From the NCBI GenBank assembly GCA_003023485.1, contig PXSG01000036.1, positions 1-8,649 of the forward strand: a stretch of DNA of 8,649 bases. Direction: 5' to 3'. The DNA is from Halobacteriales archaeon SW_10_68_16 (GTDB lineage: Archaea > Halobacteriota > Halobacteria > Halobacteriales > Haloarculaceae). Under the pieces are notes generated by a model, which saw nothing but the letters and a program-made list of their open reading frames with translations, ran no database searches and was not told the origin of the DNA. The position numbers and the translations under genes were made by a program. Below, in pieces: positions 1 through 5,913 of this stretch (position 1 is its first letter; each line of letters starts with the position of its first letter).

Positions 1-92
1 GACGCGGTGCGCGAGGATGAGGCCGTCGTCTGGGTGGCCCGCGACATCACCGACCGCAAGGAACGAGAGCAACAACTCGAACGCGAGAGCGA
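1..92 (+). repeat. 92-bp direct repeat, copy 1 (PAS tail)
   Basis: This stretch matches bases 1201-1292 at 91 of 92 positions; the only difference is A at 66 against G at 1266. Both copies are in the same reading frame and encode the same 30 residues, DAV through RES. The repeat may extend further left, because the window begins inside it. It ends at the junction with the truncated receiver: base 93 is C here and G at 1293. Confidence 0.97.
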
Positions 93-2322
93 CCACGTCG
101 AGGTCGAGACGGCGACCGATCCCGGGGAGGCGCTGGACCGACTCGACGGCGTCGACTGCGTCGTCAGCGACTACGACATGCCCGGCACCGACGGCATCGG
201 ATTCCTCGCCGCCGTCCGCGAGGAGCGTCCCGACCTCCCTTTCATCCTCTTTACCGGCAAGGGCAGCGAAGAAGTCGCCAGCGAGGCCCTGCGGCGAGGG
301 GCGACCGACTACCTGCGGAAGGGCGGTACCGAACGGTACGAACTGCTCGCCAACCGGATCGAGAACGCCGTCGAGGGGTACCGCGCCACGCAACGGGCGG
401 CCAATCTCGGGCGCATCCGGTCGCTGATCAACGACGTCAACCAGGCGCTGGTCCGGGCCGACGGTCGCGCCGAGGTCGAGACCGAGGTCACCGACATCGT
501 CACCCGGTCGGCACCCTACGTGGCGGCGTGGATCGGCGACGTGGACCGCGAGGCCGGGGAGGTCACGCCGGGGACCAGCGCCGGTATCGAGCCCGACTCC
601 CTGGAAGAAATCACGCTCGACGCGGACGGCGGTCCCCTGGCGACGGCCGTCGAGGAGGAACGGGTCGCGGTTTCGACCCTCGACAGCGGGGACGGCACCG
701 TGCCCGACGAGGCCCTCCGGGAGGAGAACGGGGCCCGTGCGGTGGCCGCCGTCCCGCTGGCCCACGGCGAGACGCTGTTCGGCGTCCTCGCGGTCTACGC
801 GAGCGCCTCGGGTGCCTTCGACGAGGCCGAACGGTCGCTGCTGGTCGAACTGGGCGACGACATCGCCCACGCGCTCCACTCCGTCCGGACCCAGCAGGAA
901 CTGGCGGAGACGATGGCGACACTCGAGGCACTGGTGTCGGCACTCCCCGACGTCGCGGTGCTGAAAGACCGGGAGGGGAACGAACTGGAGACGTTCGTCA
1001 CCCCGGACGCCGCGGACCTCCTCCACGAGGGAAGCACGGAGGGGCGGCCGGTCGAAGATGTCTTCACTCCCGAGCAGATCGAGCGTGTCCAGGACGCCAT
1101 CGGGCGGGCACTCGACACCAGGGAGATCACGACCGTCGAGTACCAGCTCGAGGTCCCGGCCGGCGAGCGCTGGTTCGAGGCGCGGATCGCCCCCGTCGCG
1201 GACGCGGTGCGCGAGGATGAGGCCGTCGTCTGGGTGGCCCGCGACATCACCGACCGCAAGGAACGGGAGCAACAACTCGAACGCGAGAGCGAGCGGTTCG
1301 GCGCGCTGTTCGAGAACACGAACGACGCCGTCGCGTGGGTGCGCTACGAGGGCGAGACGCCGTACATCGAGGCGGCCAACCCCGCGTTCAGGGAGCTGTT
1401 CGAGCCACCCGACGGGGATGTCGTCGGTCGGTCCCTCGACGCGGTGGTCGCCGGGCCCGACCGCCAGGAGGAGGCCGAGGACATCAGCCGCCGCGTCAGG
1501 GCAGGCGAGTACATGAGCGGCGAACTCGTCCGGGAGACGGCCGAGGGCGCGCGGACGTTCCGCTGGCAGGCCGTCCCGATCAACGACCCCGAAACCGGCG
1601 ACGTCGAGAACGCCTTCGCCGTCTACGCCGACATCTCGGAGTTGCGCGAGCGCGAGCGCGAACTCGGGCGCCAGCACGAACGCTTCGACGGGCTCGCGAG
1701 CGTCATCTCCCACGACCTCAAGACGCCGCTGGCGACGGCGACCGGCCGGCTGGAACTCGCCGTCGAGACCGGCGACCTCGACCACGCCGAGCGGGCCCTC
1801 GGGGCGCTTGCGCGCCTCGACGACCTCCGCGAGGACCTCGCGGGCCTCCTCCGGGGCGAACAACTGGCCGAACAGCGAGCGCCGGTCGACCTCGCGGACG
1901 TCGCGGCGGCGGCCTGGGAGTCGGTCGGCGCGGGGCCGGAGGCGTCTCTGGACCCCCGCGACCCGCCCACTGTCGAGGGTGACCGCGACGCCCTCGCGCG
2001 GTGCTTCGAGAACCTCCTCTCGAACGCCCTCGAACACGGCGGCCCGGACGTGTCCGTCGCGGTGGGCGCGACCGAGGGGGGTTTCTACGTGGCCGACGAC
2101 GGTCCCGGGATCCCGCCCGAGAAGGACGTCTTCGCGCCGGGCGTCACCTCGAAAGCCGACGGCAGCGGGATGGGGCTGGCCAGCGTCCGGCAGATCGTCC
2201 ACGCCCACGGCTGGGATATCCGGGCGGCCGAGAGCGCGGCCGGCGGCGCCCGGTTCGAGGTCACCGGTGTCGACGTCGTCGAGGGCGAGTCCACCGACGT
2301 CGGCGGGTCCGAAAGCGGTTAG
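1..2322 (+). CDS. Multidomain sensor histidine kinase with internal receiver domain (5' partial)
   Basis: The frame is open from base 1, so the true start lies upstream; it ends at TAG 2320-2322, giving 773 visible residues. Numbering from base 1: a PAS C-terminal tail (1-30, ending DITDRKEREQQLERES); a receiver (31-125) with the phospho-acceptor region SDYDMPGTDG (Asp57), LFTG (Thr85) and YLRKGG (Lys107); a GAF-like domain (about 135-297); two PAS domains (about 305-430 and 430-552); HisKA with SHDLKTPL (His571); and a HATPase with N box NLLSNALEHGG (Asn671, Asn675), G1 DDGPGIP (699-705) and G2 GSGMGL (721-726). No membrane segment is visible, so the visible part is cytoplasmic. In this family such proteins sense signals through GAF/PAS and autophosphorylate on the HisKA histidine. 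The receiver is odd: its first strand and acidic pair are missing, replaced by a PAS tail nearly identical at the DNA level to bases 1201-1292. The signal and cognate regulator cannot be named. Confidence 0.93.
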   Translation, partial: DAVREDEAVVWVARDITDRKEREQQLERESDHVEVETATDPGEALDRLDGVDCVVSDYDMPGTDGIGFLAAVREERPDLPFILFTGKGSEEVASEALRRGATDYLRKGGTERYELLANRIENAVEGYRATQRAANLGRIRSLINDVNQALVRADGRAEVETEVTDIVTRSAPYVAAWIGDVDREAGEVTPGTSAGIEPDSLEEITLDADGGPLATAVEEERVAVSTLDSGDGTVPDEALREENGARAVAAVPLAHGETLFGVLAVYASASGAFDEAERSLLVELGDDIAHALHSVRTQQELAETMATLEALVSALPDVAVLKDREGNELETFVTPDAADLLHEGSTEGRPVEDVFTPEQIERVQDAIGRALDTREITTVEYQLEVPAGERWFEARIAPVADAVREDEAVVWVARDITDRKEREQQLERESERFGALFENTNDAVAWVRYEGETPYIEAANPAFRELFEPPDGDVVGRSLDAVVAGPDRQEEAEDISRRVRAGEYMSGELVRETAEGARTFRWQAVPINDPETGDVENAFAVYADISELRERERELGRQHERFDGLASVISHDLKTPLATATGRLELAVETGDLDHAERALGALARLDDLREDLAGLLRGEQLAEQRAPVDLADVAAAAWESVGAGPEASLDPRDPPTVEGDRDALARCFENLLSNALEHGGPDVSVAVGATEGGFYVADDGPGIPPEKDVFAPGVTSKADGSGMGLASVRQIVHAHGWDIRAAESAAGGARFEVTGVDVVEGESTDVGGSESG
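1201..1292 (+). repeat. 92-bp direct repeat, copy 2 (end of first full PAS domain)
   Basis: This is the copy in its expected place. It encodes the last part of a complete PAS domain (about residues 305-430) and runs into the next PAS domain. Copy 1 lies exactly 1200 bases upstream. Copy 2 is probably the ancestral location, since its domain is intact on both sides. Confidence 0.95.
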
Positions 2323-2346
2323 TCGTGCTCGCCGGTACGAACGGGT

Positions 2347-3624
2347 GTGACGGTCATCGGCCTCGACGACACCGACTCCCGCGAACTCGGGATGTGCACG
2401 ACGTACGTCGCCACGCGGGTAGCCGAGCGCGTCGCGGCCGAGGGCACCCTCGCGCGGACGCTGCTGGTCCGGCTGAACCCGGCAATCGAGCACAAGACCC
2501 GCGGGAACGCGGCGCTTGCCGTCCACTGTGACCTCGACGCCGACCGGGCGCTCGAACTGGCGCGCACGGAACTCGACCGCGCCGCGACTGCCGACCCCGA
2601 CACCAACCCGGGCGCCGTGGTCGCGGACTGCGAGCCAGCGGCGGTGTCATCCCGCGTCGTCGACGTGGCCGAGCGTGCCGTCTGTGAGTACGTCCGGCCC
2701 GAGGCGGTCCGGAGCGTCGTCGACGAGGCCGGGTTCGCGACGGTCGAACGCGGGAACGGCCGGGGACTGGTCGGTGCGACGGCCGCCGTGGGTGCCTGGC
2801 GTGCCTTCGAGGAGTGGACCTACGAGTGTCTCTCCTACCGGGAACGGGACCGCTGGGGAACACCCCGCGAGGTCGACCGCGACTCGGCCTTCGCGGCCGC
2901 CGCGGCCGGCTACCCCGAGGTCTGGGACACCGTCGACCGCGAGGAGGGCGTGGCGGTCTGTGTCCCGCGGACGCCCTGTCCGGTCCTGCACGGGATCCGT
3001 GGCGACGACCCCGACGCAGTCCGGGAGGTCGCCGACGCCATCGAGGGCGAACCGGTCGCGCGCCGCCGGATTTTCGTCACCAACCAGGGCACCGACGCCC
3101 ACCTCCGGTCCGCAGACGGGGACATCCGGGACGGCCGCGCCTACAGCCTGGACGGCCGCGTCGTCGCGCCGCCGGAGACGCGCGAGGGCGGCCACGTCTT
3201 CGTCTCGCTGGCCCCCGACGGCGAGGCGGGCGAGGCGACGGGCGAACTGGAGTGCGTGGCCTTCGAGCCGACCAAGCGCTTCCGGGACCACGTGCGCGCC
3301 CTCCGTGTCGGCGACCGCCTGACCGTCTGTGGCGAGGTGAGCGACGGCACACTCAAGCTGGAGAAGTTCGCCGTCCGCGACCTCGTCACGGCCGAGCGGG
3401 TCACGCCCGACTGTCCGGAGTGTGGGCGGTCGATGGAGTCGGCCGGCCGGGACGCGGGCTACCGGTGCCGGGACTGTGCGACGAGCGCCGGCGGGAAGGT
3501 CGAGCGCGAACTGGACCGGGACCTCGCCGTTGGCTGGTACGAGGTTCCACCCTGTGCGCGCCGGCACGTCGCCAAGCCGCTCGCTCGCGGGGGATTCGAC
3601 GCGCCCGTCCACCCCGAGCGATGA
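2347..3624 (+). CDS. tiaS: tRNA(Ile2) 2-agmatinylcytidine synthetase TiaS
   Basis: TiaS uses ATP and agmatine to convert C34 of tRNA-Ile2 (CAU anticodon) to agmatidine, so that the tRNA reads AUA codons instead of AUG. The 425-residue protein shows the family layout. The N-terminal catalytic region opens with VIGLDDTDS (3-11) and includes GRGLVGATAAVG (138-149). A middle ferredoxin-like region follows, then an OB-fold segment (about residues 280-345). A zinc ribbon has CPEC and CRDC pairs (Cys356, 359, 374, 377). The C-terminal motif PPCARRHVAKPL (401-412) closes the protein. The length is normal for the family. The GTG start at 2347 is chosen because TVIGLDDTD sits at the expected N-terminus; no Shine-Dalgarno is present. 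The start lies 24 bases after the kinase stop, so co-transcription is possible though the functions are unrelated. It converges on the minus-strand tRNA-Pro gene. Confidence 0.95.
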   Translation: MTVIGLDDTDSRELGMCTTYVATRVAERVAAEGTLARTLLVRLNPAIEHKTRGNAALAVHCDLDADRALELARTELDRAATADPDTNPGAVVADCEPAAVSSRVVDVAERAVCEYVRPEAVRSVVDEAGFATVERGNGRGLVGATAAVGAWRAFEEWTYECLSYRERDRWGTPREVDRDSAFAAAAAGYPEVWDTVDREEGVAVCVPRTPCPVLHGIRGDDPDAVREVADAIEGEPVARRRIFVTNQGTDAHLRSADGDIRDGRAYSLDGRVVAPPETREGGHVFVSLAPDGEAGEATGELECVAFEPTKRFRDHVRALRVGDRLTVCGEVSDGTLKLEKFAVRDLVTAERVTPDCPECGRSMESAGRDAGYRCRDCATSAGGKVERELDRDLAVGWYEVPPCARRHVAKPLARGGFDAPVHPER

Positions 3625-3681
3625 CTCGTGCATCTACGCCGAACTATCCGCTACTCGCAGGAGTTGCTCGCAGCAAGATAG

Positions 3682-3754
3682 TGGGCCGGCGCAGATTTGA
3701 ACTGCGGTTACGGCCACCCGAAGGCCGAAGGATACCAAGCTACCCTACCGGCCC
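3682..3754 (-). tRNA. tRNA-Pro (anticodon CGG)
   Basis: Read on the minus strand from 3754, the sequence folds as a complete cloverleaf. The acceptor is GGGCCGG paired with CCGGCCC (7 bp). The D-arm contains AGCTTGGTA with GG in the loop. The anticodon stem CGGCC/GGCCG (5 bp) closes the loop TTCGGGT, giving anticodon CGG at 3720-3718, which decodes CCG. The variable loop is 4 bases. The T-stem is CGCAG/CTGCG with loop TTCAAAT. The discriminator base is A (3682). No CCA is encoded and there is no intron. It lies downstream of trmY on the same strand; TrmY would modify position 54 in this T-loop. Confidence 0.95.
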
Positions 3755-3785
3755 GCTCGGCACCCGGAAGAAGCCTGGCGGCGGG

Positions 3786-3790
3786 TAAAA
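3786..3790 (-). promoter_or_regulatory. Possible TATA (box A) element for tRNA-Pro
   Basis: On the minus strand the sequence reads GCGTTTTACCC, with TTTTA lying 32-36 bases upstream of the tRNA 5' end. With the usual 25-27 base spacing in archaea, transcription would start a few bases before the mature tRNA. It is the most AT-rich spot in an otherwise GC-rich gap, but it is a weak match to the haloarchaeal box A consensus. The tRNA could instead be read through from trmY, whose stop is 104 bases upstream. Confidence 0.35.
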
Positions 3791-3858
3791 CGCTTCCGGA
3801 TACCGGTGGACGTAAGCAATGATCCATTCAGCCCCAGGGACGTGACGGCCGAGATGTA

Positions 3859-4479
3859 TCAACCGTTACATCCACCGGAATCCCACGGCGCGTGGCCGCC
3901 GGTGTCCAGCCAGTTGTGCGCGACGGTGACCGCCTGGTCGGCGTGGAGACGCCGCGGGCTCAGACTCACCCGCACGCTCGCCACCTCTTCGAGTCTCGCC
4001 TGCTCCGCGTCGGTGAAGTCCCGGTGGTCCGAGAGCACGAACACCGGGTCGGCCGGCGGCGTCCGCTCGACACAGGGGACCCCCGCTTCGTGGAGTCCGA
4101 CGACCGTTCCCTCCTCGGCGGCCGCGGCCAGCGCCCCCTCGAACCCGCGGCGGGTCAGGAACACGCCGGGCGAGGTTTCGACGGGCACGTGGCCGACGGC
4201 CTCCCGGCGCTGTTCGAGTGCGGTCCGGACCAGCGCGGCCGTCGAGCGCTCGTCGGGATTGAGTCCCTGGAGTTCCGGCCCCTCGAAGCGGACGGTGTAC
4301 TCGTCGCCGAGGACGAGGCGCACGCGAACCTCGCTGCGGATGTCGTGGGAGAGGAGGAACGTGGCCGTGACACACCGACAGAGGAGGTCGAGTCGGCCGG
4401 CACCGGGCAGGTCGTCCAGCGAGAAGCCGGGCTCGGTTGGCGCGTCGTGACCCACGACGACGAACTGCCGGGCTACCAC
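3859..4479 (-). CDS. trmY: tRNA (pseudouridine(54)-N(1))-methyltransferase TrmY
   Basis: TrmY is a SPOUT-class methyltransferase that transfers methyl from S-adenosylmethionine to N1 of pseudouridine 54 in the T-loop of archaeal tRNAs, giving m1-pseudouridine in place of thymidine. The 206-residue product shows family segments in order: [20 protein letters not shown] (4-23), [11 protein letters not shown] (27-37), LSHDIR (43-48), [13 protein letters not shown] (73-85), [15 protein letters not shown] (145-159) and [15 protein letters not shown] (178-192). The last two belong to the SPOUT knot region that binds the cofactor. The GTG start at 4479 is chosen because the family begins at the RQFVVVGHD strand; the frame stays open upstream but there encodes nothing family-like. 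The start overlaps the original stop (TAG 4475-4473) of the dehydrogenase gene by 7 bases, suggesting an operon with coupled translation. TGA is at 3861-3859. Confidence 0.93.
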   Translation of the reverse strand: MVARQFVVVGHDAPTEPGFSLDDLPGAGRLDLLCRCVTATFLLSHDIRSEVRVRLVLGDEYTVRFEGPELQGLNPDERSTAALVRTALEQRREAVGHVPVETSPGVFLTRRGFEGALAAAAEEGTVVGLHEAGVPCVERTPPADPVFVLSDHRDFTDAEQARLEEVASVRVSLSPRRLHADQAVTVAHNWLDTGGHAPWDSGGCNG

Positions 4480-4600
4480 GTCAGCCCCTCGTAGACGATG
4501 CCCTCCCGGCGCTCGACGATTCGGCGGCCATCCACGACGACAGGCTCGGCCATCGCGTCGAACTCCCCGTCGAGGGTGGCGAACTCGTCCCAGTCCGTGA

Positions 4601-4631
4601 CGACGACCGCATCGGCGCGAAGTTCCTGCGG
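4601..4631 (+). repeat. 31-bp perfect inverted repeat, left arm (misplaced copy)
   Basis: This 31-base stretch is the exact reverse complement of 4886-4916. Read on the plus strand it encodes [10 protein letters not shown], the peptide that the dehydrogenase gene encodes on the minus strand at the other arm. It therefore appears to be the displaced copy. It sits exactly at the point where the dehydrogenase frame breaks. About 16 bases at its left side also fit the native ADAVVV coding sequence, suggesting a junction at short homology. Confidence 0.97.
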
Positions 4632-4885
4632 CCCTCGATGACGGGGGTCGCCCGCGAGTGCCTGATGTCGTCCGTTCCGGGCTTGAACGAGAGGCCAAGC
4701 ACCGCGACGCGCCGCCCCGCCACGTCGACGTGTTCGTCCAGCAGGCCGAGCAGCCGTTCGGGTTGCCCATCGTTGACCTCGATGGCCGCGTCGAGCATCC
4801 GGGGTTCGTATCCCGCGTCGTAGGCCGCATTTATCAAAGCACTCACATCTTTTTGGAAACAGCTACCCCCGAAGCCGATCCCACT

Positions 4886-4916
4886 CCGCAGGAACTTCGC
4901 GCCGATGCGGTCGTCG
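4886..4916 (-). repeat. 31-bp perfect inverted repeat, right arm (native copy)
   Basis: This is the native location. On the minus strand it encodes [10 protein letters not shown] just before [10 protein letters not shown], a continuous and conserved part of the dehydrogenase active-site region. Its exact inverted copy lies 254 bases away (inner distance 4632-4885). Confidence 0.97.
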
Positions 4917-5695
4917 AGTCCGATGGCGTCGGCCACCTCGTAGGCGTCGACGCCGTACTCCTTGCAGATGTTCCCGATGTCGTTGATGAGGCTGACCTTC
5001 GCCGCGAGGAAGGCGTTGTTTGCGTACTTGATCATCTCGGCCTCGCGGCGGCCGGTCTCGACGACGGGGACGTCCCACTCGAGGACGATCGGTTCGTAGA
5101 GGTCAGCGAGCAGGTCCAGCGCACGGTCGTCGCCGTCGGTCCCGAGGACGACCTTGTCCGGGTGCATGAAGTCGTCGACGGCCGACCCCTCCCGCAGGAA
5201 CTCGGGGTTGACGGCGACGCCGAAATCCTCGCCCGCCCGTTTGCCTGCCGCCTCGGCGATGATCGGTGTGAGGATGTCCTCGGTGGTCCCGGGGACGACG
5301 GTGCTCTTGACGACGACGAGGTGGTAGCCCGCTTTCCGGGCGAGCACCTCGCCGACCGAGCGGGCACCGGCCCGCATCGCCGAGAGGTCGATGCTGCCGT
5401 CGGCCTCGCTGGGGGTGGGCAGGGCCAAAAGCGTCAGGTCGGTCCCGGCGATGGCGTCGTAGTCGGTGCTGGCGCGCAGGCGGCCGCCGCCGTAGGTCAC
5501 GAGGAGTTCGTCGAGTCCGGGTTCGTGGATCGGTGCCTCGCCGTCGTTGAGCGCCGCGACGACGGACTCGTCGATGTCGACGTTGACGACGTCGTGACCC
5601 AGGTCCGCGAAACACGCCGCGACGGTCGTCCCGACGTAGCCGCTGCCGACGATGCTGACGTCCATTCCCCTCGGCGTAGCCCGTCGCTTGTCTTG

Positions 5696-5702
5696 AGTAT
5701 TT
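5696..5702 (-). promoter_or_regulatory. TATA box for the dehydrogenase-trmY operon
   Basis: On the minus strand the sequence reads CCAAATACTC. The AAATACT element is centred 34 bases before the ATG at 5665. Transcription would then start about 7 bases upstream of the ATG, a nearly leaderless mRNA typical of haloarchaea. No Shine-Dalgarno site is seen before the ATG. The call is by position and AT content only. Confidence 0.5.
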
Positions 5703-5800
5703 GGTTCACCACAGCAGGACGGGGACGAGCTGGAGGTCGTGCCGGCGGCATACTCCCCACACCCACTCCGTGTGGACGGATCGACCGTGGGCGGCGACCG

Positions 5801-5807
5801 ATATATA
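5801..5807. promoter_or_regulatory. Second TATA-like element in the divergent intergenic region
   Basis: The sequence CGATATATACTG contains a nearly symmetric AT run in GC-rich DNA. It could serve either strand. Rightward it would give a leader of about 80 bases for the surface-protein gene; leftward, about 110 bases for the dehydrogenase gene. Both genes already have better-placed elements, so this may be an alternative promoter or a start for a short non-coding transcript. Confidence 0.3.
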
Positions 5808-5883
5808 CTGTTCGGTTGTCAGGACCGCTCGGACGGTGGACGGCCGGCTATCGTTATCGTTCCCTGAAATTTGCGCGCGGCGC

Positions 5884-5890
5884 TTAAATA
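5884..5890 (+). promoter_or_regulatory. TATA box for the surface-protein gene (leaderless)
   Basis: The sequence GCTTAAATAGAG carries a strong haloarchaeal box A, TTAAATA, centred 27 bases before the ATG at 5914. That spacing places the transcription start at or within a base or two of the ATG, the classic leaderless arrangement. It supports both the strand and the start codon chosen for the downstream gene. Confidence 0.75.
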
Positions 5891-5913
5891 GAGCGGTCGT
5901 CTACCTCGCCACG

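Larger units (their letters stand above)
4473..5665 (-). pseudogene. aglM: UDP-glucose 6-dehydrogenase, internally rearranged and frameshifted
   Basis: The intact enzyme oxidises UDP-glucose to UDP-glucuronate with NAD+; in haloarchaea AglM supplies hexuronate for N-glycans. From ATG 5665 the frame is normal for about 345 residues. It has the NAD-binding GSGYVG (7-12), PEFLREG (154-160), catalytic-type Lys213 in MIKYANNAF, Cys269 in [10 protein letters not shown] and Asp273, then [13 protein letters not shown] and PVIEG (341-345). After that the reading becomes nonsense and stops at TGA 4483-4481. The true C-terminus is still present in another frame from about 4616 to TAG 4475-4473, beginning [12 protein letters not shown] and ending VYEGLTW (47 residues). 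Between PVIEG and ADAVVV about 35-40 codons of the UDP-binding domain are missing (estimate from family memory). A 31-base inverted copy of the gene's own [10 protein letters not shown] region sits there instead. As read, the product would lack most of its C-terminal domain. An assembly or amplification error is a serious alternative. Confidence 0.88.

Noticed and set aside
2647..3633. 328-codon minus-strand open frame opposite tiaS
   Set aside because: The tiaS frame carries all family motifs. The antisense frame has no start context or domain and is a codon-bias shadow.
3853..3872. Small hairpin (GATGTA / TACATC, 8-base loop) over the trmY stop codon
   Set aside because: Only 6 pairs and no following T-run on the minus strand; too weak to call a terminator.
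4480..4830. Upstream extension of the trmY frame into the dehydrogenase gene
   Set aside because: The extension is out-of-frame dehydrogenase sequence with no TrmY homology; the family N-terminus fits the GTG at 4479.
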